Numbered from the stretch's first letter, positions 46,670 to 55,905 are shown. The stretch: 64,000 nt of DNA from Bacillus sp. USDA818B3_A (GCF_009928415.1 NZ_JAABNN010000001.1:27995-91994), one strand, 5' to 3'. Numbers and translations are program-made. The notes: generated by a model from the letters alone, not told the origin.

Positions 46670-46872
46670 ATGCTACTCTTTTAAATAAAGAAGAAGCGAA
46701 TAATGATTTCCGTAAAAGTCTTCATAATCAGGGATACGAAGGATTTTTGGTACAGGGTACTGAACTCGCCCATACAATTTGTGATATGTATTGTATTTTT
46801 TCAGAAGAGGCAATATTAATTGCTGATATTATACCTGTTGATGATAATCATTGGCTTACCCTCCCTTTTTAG
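46670..46872 (+). pseudogene. Small unknown gene with an apparent one-base deletion
   Basis: TTGGAGGGATC directly precedes ATG 46670, an excellent ribosome site, but the frame closes after four codons. One extra T in the TTTT run at 46679-46682 would restore a 66-codon frame that continues as NKEEANNDFRKSLHNQGYEG and ends IPVDDNHWLTLPF at the stop 46870-46872. A terminator follows. I do not recognise the product. The loss looks like a homopolymer indel, mutation or sequencing error. Confidence 0.6.
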
Positions 46873-46916
46873 ATTGCCCAAATTACTCAAAATCATCTCG
46901 CTTTTCCTAAGATAAA

Positions 46917-46945
46917 AAAAAACTCCTCTTTTGAGCGAGTTTTTT
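46917..46945 (+). terminator. Terminator after the frameshifted small gene
   Basis: AAAAAACTC/GAGTTTTTT stem with an 11-nt loop; it can also serve the convergent glgC. Confidence 0.8.
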
Positions 46946-46972
46946 AATTTACATAATATACTTTATGTTAAC

Positions 46973-48148
46973 TTATCCAGCATTACCTTTTATCTGCTTT
47001 ATATTGCTTTTCTTGACGATTTGGTTATTTCCTATTAAAGTAATTTCACTAAAAGGATTACTATCTCCGATGTTAACATTTGAATAAATGAACGAATCAC
47101 TTCCAATAATCGATCGATTAATCACTGCATTTTCACCAATAAACGTATTAGGCAATACGACGGAATCCTTAATTACTGTTCCTTTGCTAACAGTTACCCC
47201 ATGATATAGAACAGAATTTTCCACTTTACCAAACACTTTACAGCCTTCCGAAACTAATGATTGATTAATGGAACCCTTTCCGTCTAAATAAAATGGCTGA
47301 TGGGAGGCTTCACGCGTATAAATCCCCCACTCTTCATTTTGTAAAATTGGATTGGTGTCATAAGAAAGTAAATCCATATTTGCTTCCCAAAGACTTTGGA
47401 TTGTGCCAACATCCTTCCAGTAGCCGTTAAAACGATAAGCATAGACCTGAAGGTTATCTTTAATCATAGAGGGAATAATATCCTTGCCAAAATCCTTTGA
47501 TGAAAATGCTTTTGACTCCTCTTTTTCTAAATATCTTTTTAAAATTTTCGATTTAAAAATATAAATTCCCATAGAAGCAAGGTTAGATTTCGGTTGTTTT
47601 GGTTTTTCTTCAAAATCTATTATTCTCTTCGAGTCAGAATTAATGCTCATAATTCCAAACCGGCTTGCGTCTCTCCACGGAACATTGATGACAGAAATGG
47701 TAACGTCTGCGTTTGTTTCTTTATGCTGTTTGAGCATTTTACTATAATCCATTTTATAAATATGGTCACCCGATAGCACCAGTACATCCTCTGGATTATA
47801 ACTTTCAATATAGTTAAGGTTCTGGTAAATCGCATGAGCTGTTCCCTCATACCAGCAATCCCCTGTATCACTTTGATAAGGAGGAAGTATGGTGATACCA
47901 CTATTTTTCCGATCTAAGTCCCAGTACTTCCCTTCTCCAATATAATTTTGAAGTGTATGTGGTTGATACTGTGTCAACACACCTACTGTATCAATCCCTG
48001 AATTGCTGCAATTGCTCAATGTGAAATCTATAATTCGATATTTTCCTCCGAATGGGACGGCTGGCTTTGCCGTGTAAGTGGTTAAGTCTTTTAGTCTAGT
48101 ACCTCGGCCGCCTGCTAGGAGCATAGCGATACATTGTTTTTTTGACAT
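46973..48148 (-). CDS. glgC: Glucose-1-phosphate adenylyltransferase
   Basis: A 391-residue nucleotidyltransferase making ADP-glucose for glycogen. N-terminal [14 protein letters not shown] binds the nucleotide. Next come [27 protein letters not shown] and the substrate motif FEEKPKQP. A left-handed beta-helix domain (about 290-391, with hexapeptide-like [19 protein letters not shown]) ends the protein. It stands alone, while bacilli usually have glgBCDAP together. No glgD or glgA is in the window, so it may supply ADP-glucose for another product or be a dispersed copy. Confidence 0.93.
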   Translation of the reverse strand: MSKKQCIAMLLAGGRGTRLKDLTTYTAKPAVPFGGKYRIIDFTLSNCSNSGIDTVGVLTQYQPHTLQNYIGEGKYWDLDRKNSGITILPPYQSDTGDCWYEGTAHAIYQNLNYIESYNPEDVLVLSGDHIYKMDYSKMLKQHKETNADVTISVINVPWRDASRFGIMSINSDSKRIIDFEEKPKQPKSNLASMGIYIFKSKILKRYLEKEESKAFSSKDFGKDIIPSMIKDNLQVYAYRFNGYWKDVGTIQSLWEANMDLLSYDTNPILQNEEWGIYTREASHQPFYLDGKGSINQSLVSEGCKVFGKVENSVLYHGVTVSKGTVIKDSVVLPNTFIGENAVINRSIIGSDSFIYSNVNIGDSNPFSEITLIGNNQIVKKSNIKQIKGNAG

Positions 48149-48460
48149 AATGTCCCTCCTTGTTACGTGTATATTGTGTATTTACCATTTTATTAAATGT
48201 TTTAAACTGACAAATTGAGGAATTATAGATAATTTTATACTTTTGAAGGTTTATTTTTGAAGGGAAGTCGATATAAATAACGGGTTATAATTCAATAATA
48301 ATCTAAAAATTCAGAATAACAACTTTGTGGTGAGTTTTTCTAACCAACATTTTACTAAGATAATAAAGAAAAGGTTTTCAAATTTATTTTGGCACTTTCT
48401 CACCTAAGAATGACTACTGTAAAATGAAGCCTATGTATTTTTATTAATATAAGGGGGGTC
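48149..48460. other. AT-rich intergenic stretch without a gene
   Basis: It holds the glgC leader (GGAGGGACATTATG-type ribosome site) and otherwise no frame with a ribosome site or recognisable RNA structure. Confidence 0.55.
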
Positions 48461-48481
48461 AGGGACAGGTGTCCTGTCCCT
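48461..48481. repeat. Short palindrome AGGGACAGG-TGT-CCTGTCCCT
   Basis: A perfect 9-bp stem with a 3-nt loop ends 5 bp after the stop codon of a minus-strand small gene. Its position resembles the larger palindromes at 16723 and 59724. Confidence 0.7.
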
Positions 48482-48486
48482 GTTTC

Positions 48487-48615
48487 TTATTGGTTATGGT
48501 TTTGTTGAGATTTTATGGATATTTTTTCAAGACCATTTTCTCTGTCAAACTCTACATCCGCTACTCCGACACCCTTTTTATTTTTGGAAAATCTGCTTTT
48601 TTTGTTTTTAGTCAT
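48487..48615 (-). CDS. 42-residue basic unknown protein
   Basis: ATG 48615 follows GATGAGGTG at a usual distance, and the stop is at 48487. The N-terminus is very basic (MTKNKKSRFSKNKKG), then VGVADVEFDRENGLEKISI, ending in Gln/Asn/His. I do not recognise it. Size and charge are similar to small spore proteins, but no SASP motif is present. It ends against a short palindrome. Confidence 0.55.
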   Translation of the reverse strand: MTKNKKSRFSKNKKGVGVADVEFDRENGLEKISIKSQQNHNQ

Positions 48616-48865
48616 ATTTACACCTCATCTTAATTTAAATGTATTAATTTGAATGTATTCATTTGGGATGAAATTCATGTTTACGTAATGCATCCCTTCA
48701 TTTAGTTTGCTGTTTATTGGTTATGCTATTCGATGTTCTAAGTCAAAAAATTTAGAGATTCCGAAAATCTTCATTTTTCCAGTCGGTCATTGTTATTCAG
48801 CGCATTTTTTGCTTTTCTCTACGGACCTTGGACTCACCACTAATTAAATTTCGGTCAAAGAAAAA

Positions 48866-48891
48866 AGGATGCCCCACACAAAGGGCATCCT
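48866..48891 (-). terminator. Terminator of the LmrB-like exporter
   Basis: AGGATGCCC/GGGCATCCT stem, with a T-run of six on the minus strand, 8 bp after the stop. Confidence 0.88.
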
Positions 48892-48899
48892 CTCATTAA

Positions 48900-50426
48900 T
48901 TAATTTTCTGCAAGTTTGTTTACTATCTTTTTATGAGAAGCTTGGGAATCTTCTGGATCCTCCGCTTGTTTCACACGTTTAATAAAGAAGGCAAGAACAA
49001 GAGCTACAAGGGCAATTCCAACTGAGACAAGGAACGAATCATTAATTCCTTCTAACATCGCCTTCATGGCAATTTCTTGCTTGATTTGTGCAGCCGCTTC
49101 TGCACTCGGTTGAGCGGTTAAATTTTTCATTGCCGAATCGGCAAGTTCAGTCGCATGGGTTTTCGTACGGTTTGACATAATGGTAATCAACAGAGCCGAT
49201 CCAATCGCGCCAGATACCTGCTGCAGGGTATTGTTCATTGCGGTTCCATGTGGATAGTAACGCGCTGGCAGCTGATTTAATCCATTTGTCATGACTGGCA
49301 TCATTACCATCGACATACCAAACATACGCACAGAGTATAAAATCATAAGTTCAGTATAGGTTGTATCTAAAGTTAATTTACTGAACATGTAGCTAGTAAA
49401 GATTGTAAGCGATAAACCGACAACAGCAAGTACTCTGCCTCCGAATTTATCGAATAATTTTCCGGTGATTGGGCTCATGATTCCCATTAAGATCGAGCCT
49501 GGAAGCATTAATAAACCAGATTTGAACGGCGTGATACCACGAATCGTTTGGACATAAATCGGTAAAAGCAGCATCGCTGAAAACATCGCCATGGCAATAA
49601 CGATAGCAATTACGGATGATAGAGCGAACATCGGATATTTATAGACCCGGAAATTCAGCATCGGTTTATCTAGTTTGTTTTGACGAAGAATAAACCAAAC
49701 TAAGCTAATTACCCCAATAGCTATTGTTAAATATACCTCTGGACTATCCCAGCCTTTATCACCAGCTGAACTAAATCCATATAACAAGCCTCCGAATCCT
49801 ACACTTGAAAGTATTATTGATAAAAGATCAAGACGAAGATCCACTTTGCCCTTCTTATCTTTTAATAAGAAAATGGCAATTAATAGAATCACAGCGGCAA
49901 TTGGCGATACTAGGTGGAACAGAATTCTCCAACTGTGATGTTCGACTAAGTATCCAGATAATGTCGGTCCTACGGCTGGAGCAAAAATGAATACTAATCC
50001 AAACATTCCCATCGCTGCTCCCCTTTTTTCAGGCGGGAAGCTAGTAAGCATGACGTTCATTAATAAAGGCATCATGATCGCTGAACCGGCAGCTTGAATC
50101 ATTCTGGCAGCTAATAATAGCGGGAAGACATGAGAGAATCCAGCGATAATTGTTCCTATCGTAAATAAGCTCATTGCAACAAGGAATAAATTTCTTACAG
50201 AGTATTTTTGGATTAAAAACGCTGTTGCGGGAATCAATATTCCATTGACCAGCATATAGGCGGTGGCAAGCCATTGAACAGTCGAAGCATTTACATTTAA
50301 ATCCTTCATGATGGATGGCAGCGCCACATTTAATAGTGTTTCATTTAACATCGAGATAAACGCGCCAATCATCAAAATGGCGATGATTCCATATGGAGGG
50401 CGTTTATTCGCTAATGGTGTTTCCAT
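48900..50426 (-). CDS. MFS multidrug exporter, DHA2 family (LmrB/EmrB-like)
   Basis: A 508-residue protein with about 14 helices. It shows LNVALPSIMKDLNV in helix 1, QWLATAYMLVNG in helix 2 and GLVFIFAPAVGPTLSGYL, the antiporter motif C region. ATG 50426 with GGGGGA upstream is the start; an earlier frame opening has no ribosome site. A TetR-type repressor is divergent, and two GTACAA palindromes lie between. The likely role is induced drug or toxic-compound export. Confidence 0.92.
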   Translation of the reverse strand: METPLANKRPPYGIIAILMIGAFISMLNETLLNVALPSIMKDLNVNASTVQWLATAYMLVNGILIPATAFLIQKYSVRNLFLVAMSLFTIGTIIAGFSHVFPLLLAARMIQAAGSAIMMPLLMNVMLTSFPPEKRGAAMGMFGLVFIFAPAVGPTLSGYLVEHHSWRILFHLVSPIAAVILLIAIFLLKDKKGKVDLRLDLLSIILSSVGFGGLLYGFSSAGDKGWDSPEVYLTIAIGVISLVWFILRQNKLDKPMLNFRVYKYPMFALSSVIAIVIAMAMFSAMLLLPIYVQTIRGITPFKSGLLMLPGSILMGIMSPITGKLFDKFGGRVLAVVGLSLTIFTSYMFSKLTLDTTYTELMILYSVRMFGMSMVMMPVMTNGLNQLPARYYPHGTAMNNTLQQVSGAIGSALLITIMSNRTKTHATELADSAMKNLTAQPSAEAAAQIKQEIAMKAMLEGINDSFLVSVGIALVALVLAFFIKRVKQAEDPEDSQASHKKIVNKLAEN

Positions 50427-50453
50427 AGTGGTTCCCCCTTGTGTAAACTGTTG

Positions 50454-50469
50454 GTACAATTTTTTGTAC
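50454..50469. promoter_or_regulatory. TetR-type operator 1 (GTACAA-TTTT-TTGTAC)
   Basis: A perfect inverted repeat with a 4-bp spacer lies 28 bp upstream of the exporter start. A near-identical site with a 6-bp spacer lies at 50569. Confidence 0.7.
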
Positions 50470-50568
50470 TGTTATTCTGCATAGACATTATCATATACTG
50501 CTGGTTCATTTTTTGCAACTAAAATATCTCGCTGCATCAGCTATATTTGAATAGAACAAAAAAATACG

Positions 50569-50586
50569 GTACAATGTTTTTTGTAC
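50569..50586. promoter_or_regulatory. TetR-type operator 2 (GTACAA-TGTTTT-TTGTAC)
   Basis: The same arms as operator 1 with a 6-bp spacer, 35 bp upstream of the regulator start. The flanking GGTACAA...TTGTACTGT is also shared. Autoregulation is the likely use. Confidence 0.7.
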
Positions 50587-50620
50587 TGTCAGTCTAAACC
50601 AGGAATTAAAGGTGATTATT

Positions 50621-51505
50621 ATGAACGATAGAAAGCAGCATGTCATCGAAAAAGCCCATCAGTTATTCATCGAAAAAGGTTTTCAGGCCACTTCGATTAT
50701 CGATATATTAGAATACAGCGGTATCTCAAAAGGTACATTCTATAATTATTTTTCTTCAAAAAATGAACTGCTGATTGCGATTTTTACTTCTTTGAGTCAA
50801 AGGATTGATCAGGAGAGGAATAAGCTCCTAATCGGTCAAGATCCATCGGATATAGAAATATTTATTCAGCAGCTTGAGCTGCAAATGGCTTTTAATAAGA
50901 GGAATAAACTGCTCACCCTTTTCGAGGAGGTATTTGTCTCCAATGACCCTTCCTTAAAGCAATTTCTGAAACGGTTTCAACTTATGTACCTTCATTGGAT
51001 CTATAGCCGGTTTGTCGCTTTATTTGGGGAAAGTAAACAACCTTATTTGCTGGATTGTGCGATTATGTTTCTCGGCATGCTTCATCATAATATTCATCAT
51101 CATTTTATGGCACATGAAATGGATAGCAGTCTGAAACATATCATTCGCTACTCTGTGGAACGAATTGTAAACATGGTAGAGGAAGTGGAGAGAAGCGGAG
51201 ATCAGCTTCTGGCCCCTGAAATTTTTTCCAAATGGCTGCCAGAATGCAATAAAACTGGATTGGCTTTTGAGAAGAAATTATTTTATATTATTTCTGCCTT
51301 AAAGAAAAATATCAGTGATGGTGAAAACCTGCTTGAGCCGATTGAATTGTTGGACTTTATTCAGGAGGAAGTCATTCATTCCAAAACACCGCGTAAATTT
51401 CTTATTAAAAGTGCACTTACGACTCTAAAAGAAATATCGGAAGTTAAATGGCAGAACGAATTAGAAAAACTTGAAGAGATTATTAATGACTTTCTTATCG
51501 AATAA
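50621..51505 (+). CDS. TetR/AcrR-family repressor
   Basis: A 294-residue regulator, longer than the usual 190-220. The N-terminal helix-turn-helix is recognisable (KAHQLFIEKGFQATSIIDI, then GISKGTFYNYFSSKNELL). The helical sensor region extends through residue 294, so about 80 residues lie beyond a normal TetR core. ATG 50621 follows AAAGGTG. It is divergent from the LmrB-like exporter and probably controls it. Confidence 0.9.
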   Translation: MNDRKQHVIEKAHQLFIEKGFQATSIIDILEYSGISKGTFYNYFSSKNELLIAIFTSLSQRIDQERNKLLIGQDPSDIEIFIQQLELQMAFNKRNKLLTLFEEVFVSNDPSLKQFLKRFQLMYLHWIYSRFVALFGESKQPYLLDCAIMFLGMLHHNIHHHFMAHEMDSSLKHIIRYSVERIVNMVEEVERSGDQLLAPEIFSKWLPECNKTGLAFEKKLFYIISALKKNISDGENLLEPIELLDFIQEEVIHSKTPRKFLIKSALTTLKEISEVKWQNELEKLEEIINDFLIE

Positions 51506-51506
51506 C

Positions 51507-51545
51507 AATAGAAAAAGTGCGAATTAGTCTCGCACTTTTTCTATT
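51507..51545. terminator. Bidirectional terminator between tetR-like and AKR genes
   Basis: AATAGAAAAAGTGCGA with its complement, a 16-bp stem and 7-nt loop, abuts the stop codons of two convergent genes. Confidence 0.88.
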
Positions 51546-51549
51546 GCAT

Positions 51550-52374
51550 TTATCTTACATGCAAATCATTTGGATGTGCACCTTTACGTCGATTTTTATT
51601 GATTTGGTTTATTTCGTTCATTTCATCGGAAGTAAGTTCAAAATCAAACACATTGAAGTTTTCTTCAATTCTTGACGGTGTCACTGATTTAGGGATCACA
51701 ATGGTGTTATTTTGTAAATGCCAGCGCAATACGGTTTGTGCAGGGGTTTTGCCATGCGTTTTAGCAATTTTTTGAACCACTTCATCTTGTAACACTTCTC
51801 CGCCTTGGTCAAGAGGACTCCAGGCTTCTAGAAAAATATTATGCTTGGAACAGAACTCTTTCAGTTCATTTTGAGCAAGATATGGATGACATTCCACCTG
51901 ATTTAGTACGGGGACAACATCACATTCTTTTAATAGTCGTTCTAAATGTTCTATTTCAAAATTACACACGCCGATGGCTCTGACACGACCATCATGATAG
52001 AGCTTTTCTAAAGCTTTATAGGTTTCTACATATTGATCAAATTTAGGAGTTGGCCAATGAATCAGGTAAAGGTCGACATAGTCTAAACCTAATCGTTCTA
52101 AGCTTTCATCGAAGGCACGTAACGTATTTTCATAGCCTTGATCAGCGTTCCAAACTTTTGTTGTAATGAATAACTCCTCGCGGGGAATCGATGATTCATT
52201 AATTGCTTTTCCCACGCCTTTTTCATTTTTATAAATCATCGCCGTGTCGATGGAACGGTAACCGACTTCCAGGGCCATTTTCACTGCCGCCGTTGCTTGA
52301 TTATCCTCCACTTGCCATACACCAAAACCAAGCTGCGGCATTTTTACACCATTATTTAATGTAACAAAGTTCAT
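51550..52374 (-). CDS. Aldo/keto reductase (YtbE/YvgN type)
   Basis: A 274-residue NADPH-dependent TIM-barrel reductase. The catalytic tetrad segments are visible: GYRSIDTAMIYKNE (Asp and Tyr), FITTKVWN (Lys) and YLIHWPTP (His). The C-terminal IPKSVTPSRIEENFNVFDF binds the cofactor phosphate. Homologues reduce glyoxal, methylglyoxal and other aldehydes. It is followed on the same strand, 39 bp upstream, by namA, so the two may be co-transcribed for electrophile detoxification. Confidence 0.93.
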   Translation of the reverse strand: MNFVTLNNGVKMPQLGFGVWQVEDNQATAAVKMALEVGYRSIDTAMIYKNEKGVGKAINESSIPREELFITTKVWNADQGYENTLRAFDESLERLGLDYVDLYLIHWPTPKFDQYVETYKALEKLYHDGRVRAIGVCNFEIEHLERLLKECDVVPVLNQVECHPYLAQNELKEFCSKHNIFLEAWSPLDQGGEVLQDEVVQKIAKTHGKTPAQTVLRWHLQNNTIVIPKSVTPSRIEENFNVFDFELTSDEMNEINQINKNRRKGAHPNDLHVR

Positions 52375-52413
52375 TTGGTCTGCTCCTTTTCAAGTTAATT
52401 TTTTTATAAAAAT

Positions 52414-53445
52414 TTAGCGGCTGGGAAATCCTCTTTCATACTGGGTTGGAATGTCTATTTCTTTGTGAAGCACTGTTGCGGCTTCGAGAGCCCAGTATGG
52501 GTTTCTCAACATTGCTCTTCCGACAGCGACTAAGTCAGCATCTTCATTACCGATGACAGAGTCAGCTAATCCCGGTTCGTCTAATCTGCCAACCGCAATC
52601 ACAGGAATATTAAGAGCTTGTTTGATCGCTCTGGCTAAAGGCACTTGATAGGCTACATGGGTACCTGGTCTTCCTGCAGCGGCAATCGGGCCTTCTCCCC
52701 CTGCACTGACATGGAACATATCGACTCCAGCGTTTTGAAATTCTCTTGAAAATTCAATCGCTTCTTCGATTCGATAGCCGCCTTCCACGTACTCGGTTCC
52801 AGAAATTCGCATAATTAATGGCATATCATCAGGCATTTCACTTTTTACTGCCTGAATGATTTCTTTTCCAAACTTGGTTAATTCCTTTCCGTACTCGTCT
52901 GTTCTTTTATTTGTATAAGAGGAAGTGAATTGGTGAATTAAGTACCCGTGTGCCCCGTGGAGTTCAATCACATCCACTCCTGCCTTTATTGCTCTTTGTG
53001 CAGCCAAACGGAATTTCTCGACCATATCTTTTACTTCCTCGGTTGATAGGGCTCTTGGTGTTTTAAAGGTTTCATCAAATGGGATCGCTGAAGCTGCCAC
53101 TGGTTCTTCGGCATCTTGAGCTTTACGGCCAGCATGAGCGATTTGGATGCCCACTTTCGCACCATATTGATGGCAAGCATCCACGATTCGTTTTAGTGCT
53201 GGAATCTGCTCGTCAGACCATAAACCTAAATCGTTGTCGGTAATCCGTCCATCCGGCTCGACATCGGTCATTTCGATTATAATAAGACTAGCACCGCCAA
53301 TCGCCCGGCTAACATAATGCATGTAATGCCAGTCCGTTGCAATCCCATCCTTATTGTATACGGAGTATTGACACATCGGCGGCATAACCACACGATTTTT
53401 TAGCTGCAGTCCTTTAATCTGGTAAGGGCTAAATAAATGATCCAT
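52414..53445 (-). CDS. namA: NADPH dehydrogenase NamA (old yellow enzyme)
   Basis: A 343-residue FMN enzyme of the YqjM/NamA group, reducing alpha,beta-unsaturated carbonyls. The opening LFSPYQIKGLQLKNRVVMPPMCQYS is typical, and its Cys lies at the YqjM active-site position. HAGRKA and ELHGAHGYLIHQF (active His) follow, then VGRAMLRNPYWAL. ATG 53445 has AAAGGAG 8 nt upstream. Together with the downstream aldo/keto reductase and the upstream MarR gene it makes a plausible stress-response cluster. Confidence 0.94.
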   Translation of the reverse strand: MDHLFSPYQIKGLQLKNRVVMPPMCQYSVYNKDGIATDWHYMHYVSRAIGGASLIIIEMTDVEPDGRITDNDLGLWSDEQIPALKRIVDACHQYGAKVGIQIAHAGRKAQDAEEPVAASAIPFDETFKTPRALSTEEVKDMVEKFRLAAQRAIKAGVDVIELHGAHGYLIHQFTSSYTNKRTDEYGKELTKFGKEIIQAVKSEMPDDMPLIMRISGTEYVEGGYRIEEAIEFSREFQNAGVDMFHVSAGGEGPIAAAGRPGTHVAYQVPLARAIKQALNIPVIAVGRLDEPGLADSVIGNEDADLVAVGRAMLRNPYWALEAATVLHKEIDIPTQYERGFPSR

Positions 53446-53687
53446 ATAAAACACTCCTTTATGTATAAGCATTTTTCATGTAGTAGGAGCTTTGCTGCTA
53501 CCGTGTTAACAAAGTTAGCGTCTACTTTTTCCGCTTTTTTAACCATGTTTTACATTAAAATGCTATTAAAATTGAGACACATTAAAATAAAATGTATGTG
53601 CATGCATACAAATTAGCATGCCTATTTGCTTCTCGTCAAATAAAATGATTACAAGAAAAGAGACCATTTTTACCCTTGATCCGGAAT

Positions 53688-54125
53688 TTAACTGGTCCCA
53701 TTTTCCTTTAATTGAATCATTAATTGGTGTAATTCATCGAATATTATTTTTTGGGAGAACGTACTTTCAAGCGTTTGTTGAAACGTAACCATTGCCTGTT
53801 TGAGTTTCTCTTCTCCTTCCTTTGTTAAAGAAGTAAAGATCGCACGGCGGTCATCAACGCAGATATTCCTTTTTAATACTCCACAGTCCCTTGCCTCAAA
53901 ACGACTGACCAGTCTAGACATAGCACTTTGGCTTAACCCGACCATGTTTTGCAGTTGCTGCAATTTTAACTTCCTGTCAGGGGCTTCAGATAAAAATAAG
54001 AGAACGTAAAACTCGTTCAGTGATAATTGGTGTTTTTCTTGCAGACTGTTTTCTAACGTATTTGTGATTTTGACTTGAAGATTAGAGAAAGATAACCATT
54101 TAGTGATCAGATCTTTTTGTTCCAT
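53688..54125 (-). CDS. MarR-family regulator
   Basis: A 145-residue winged-helix regulator. The recognition region is LQQLQNMVGLSQSAMSRLVSRFEARD, and the wing has ICVDDRRAIFTSLTKEG. A cysteine in the wing (KRNICVDD) and one next to the recognition helix (ARDCGV) could sense oxidants or electrophiles, but that is speculative. It is divergent from a Bcr/CflA exporter and upstream of namA on the same strand. Confidence 0.9.
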   Translation of the reverse strand: MEQKDLITKWLSFSNLQVKITNTLENSLQEKHQLSLNEFYVLLFLSEAPDRKLKLQQLQNMVGLSQSAMSRLVSRFEARDCGVLKRNICVDDRRAIFTSLTKEGEEKLKQAMVTFQQTLESTFSQKIIFDELHQLMIQLKENGTS

Positions 54126-54173
54126 TTATACCACCTATTCTAGGAACTGCTAAGGTTCATTATCCCTATACTA

Positions 54174-54194
54174 ACAAGTAATCAATTTACTAGT
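54174..54194. promoter_or_regulatory. Possible MarR operator
   Basis: ACAAGTAA-TCAAT-TTACTAGT has 8-bp arms with one mismatch, 49 bp upstream of the MarR start in the divergent region. Only one copy is seen, so confidence is limited. Confidence 0.45.
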
Positions 54195-54353
54195 CAATTT
54201 TACCCTGGGAGTTTCATTATAATCCGGTTTGATTTTTTAACATATCTACGTTTTCAAACTAAATCTTATGGTATACTGTGTAGGTCTTTTTTAGTTTTAC
54301 GAAAATTTCCATATTCACAACATGAATATACGAAGAAGGATGGTGTGTGGTGT

Positions 54354-55580
54354 ATGATACATAATCCAACGGGTAAGCAGCGGTTAGGATTAGCTTTTCT
54401 GCTAAGTATGCTTGGAATGCTTGGTCCTTTTAATATCGATATGTATTTGCCAAGTTTCCCGAGTATTGGACAAGATTTTGGGACTCGTGCTTCGCTTGTA
54501 CAGTTAAGTTTAACTGCATGTTTAATCGGGCTTGCCATTGGTCAGATCATTGTTGGACCGATTAGTGATGCCAGGGGGAGAAGAAAGCCATTATTCATTT
54601 CCATTTCTCTATTTGCCGTTTCGTCGCTCCTCTGTGCACTTGCTCCGAATATTGTCACATTGGTCGCAGCCCGATTCTTACAAGGAATCACAGCCTCAAG
54701 CGGAATCGTCCTCTCCCGGGCCGTTGTACGTGATGTGTTTAGCGGCAAAGAGCTGACAAAATTTTTTGCGCTATTAATGGTGATTAATTCAACTGCGCCA
54801 ATGATTGCTCCAATGACAGGCGGGGCGATTCTTCTGTTGCCCTTTGCGAGCTGGCATACCATTTTTTATTTCTTATTTTTTCTGGGGATCTTTATCGTGT
54901 TAGTTGCGGCCTTCCGTTTACCTGAAACTTTACCGGTGGAAAAAAGGATTCCAAGTTCAGTAGGTCATTCATTACGTACAATTGGAAATTTGTTTAAGGA
55001 CCGTTCGTTTATCGGGTATGCCTTAATTGTCGGCTTTGTCCACGGAGGCAGCTTTGCCTATGTATCAGGTACTCCCTTTGTGTATCAGGGAATCTATGAT
55101 GTATCGCCTCAAGCTTTTAGTATTTTATTTGGTATTAATGGGCTGGCTATCATTACAGGGAGTTATCTTATCGGTCGCTTTGCGGGGATTATTTCTGAAA
55201 GAAATTTGCTTCGGACTGCTGTAATTACGGCTGTTTGTGCAACTTCTTTCCTGCTGGTGATGACAGTCGTCGAAGGGCCGCTAGCTGCCATTGTGATACC
55301 GATTTTTATTTACATGACAACGATGGGGATGATTCTAACAAGTTCATTTACGCTTGCGATGGAAAAACAAGGAGCTCGGGCAGGAAGTGCTAGTGCGGTG
55401 TTGGGCATGCTTCCATTATTAATTGGTTCGCTAGTTTCCCCTCTGGTTGGGATCAATGAAACAACTGCTGTACCCATGGGAGCGATTCTTTTTTTAACGT
55501 CTTCGATTGGTTGTATTTTCTTCTTTACTTTGACAAAAAAGAAATCGTCAAAGGTAAACATTGGACTACATGCGGGTTGA
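54354..55580 (+). CDS. Bcr/CflA-family drug exporter (MFS, 12 helices)
   Basis: A 408-residue transporter. Family marks are PFNIDMYLPSFPSIGQDF in helix 1, the motif A loop GPISDARGRRKPLF after helix 2, and RFLQGITASSGIVLSRAVVRDVF. Members export bicyclomycin, chloramphenicol, sulphonamides or peptides. AAGGA lies 13 nt before ATG 54354 and only 4 nt before an in-frame GTG at 54345, so the start is uncertain by three codons. A divergent MarR gene likely regulates it. Confidence 0.9.
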   Translation: MIHNPTGKQRLGLAFLLSMLGMLGPFNIDMYLPSFPSIGQDFGTRASLVQLSLTACLIGLAIGQIIVGPISDARGRRKPLFISISLFAVSSLLCALAPNIVTLVAARFLQGITASSGIVLSRAVVRDVFSGKELTKFFALLMVINSTAPMIAPMTGGAILLLPFASWHTIFYFLFFLGIFIVLVAAFRLPETLPVEKRIPSSVGHSLRTIGNLFKDRSFIGYALIVGFVHGGSFAYVSGTPFVYQGIYDVSPQAFSILFGINGLAIITGSYLIGRFAGIISERNLLRTAVITAVCATSFLLVMTVVEGPLAAIVIPIFIYMTTMGMILTSSFTLAMEKQGARAGSASAVLGMLPLLIGSLVSPLVGINETTAVPMGAILFLTSSIGCIFFFTLTKKKSSKVNIGLHAG

Positions 55581-55592
55581 TAGTAACACAGC

Positions 55593-55622
55593 AAAAAGGC
55601 GGATGTTCCTTGCCGCCTTTTT
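55593..55622 (+). terminator. Terminator of the Bcr/CflA exporter
   Basis: AAAAAGGCGG/CCGCCTTTTT stem with a 10-nt loop lies 12 bp after the stop. Confidence 0.9.
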
Positions 55623-55674
55623 TATGGTCTCTATGATTTTTTTGCTAGGTCCTCAGTGGTTGAAACAATTCTTT

Positions 55675-55905
55675 ATCGACCGTTTGGCTTTTTTATTTCG
55701 GCCCTTGGGTGTTATGAACCGTTCTTATCTACCGTACGGCTCATTTTGCTTGGTCTTCAGGCGTTATAAACGCTCCTTATCTACCGTTCCATCCTTTTGT
55801 TTCGGCCTTCGGGTGTTATGAACCCTCCTTATCTACCATTACACTCTTTTTGTTCAGTATTCTGGCGTTATGAACCCTCTTATTTACGTTCTACTTTTTT
55901 GGCTC
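55675..55905. repeat. 52-bp tandem repeat array, four degenerate copies
   Basis: The landmark GTTAT(G/A)AAC starts at 55711, 55763, 55815 and 55867, exactly 52 bp apart each time. Shared parts are CTCCTTATCTACC and a T-rich middle. Several units have small inverted repeats at the landmark (GCGTT/AACGC, GGGT/ACCC). It aligns partly with the array at 33.6 kb (CTTCAGG and CTCCT-ATCT). The rest of the gap up to 56041 holds no gene apart from a terminator. Confidence 0.88.

Noticed and set aside
46489..46671. 60-residue minus-strand frame between the SDR gene and the small frameshifted gene
   Set aside because: It runs through a terminator hairpin (46550-46591), has no ribosome site, and its composition is that of AT-rich noncoding DNA.
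53483..53501. Riboswitch-like hairpin in the namA leader (GTAGGAGCTTTGCTGCTAC)
   Set aside because: It is a single imperfect stem without conserved flanking elements of a known riboswitch class.
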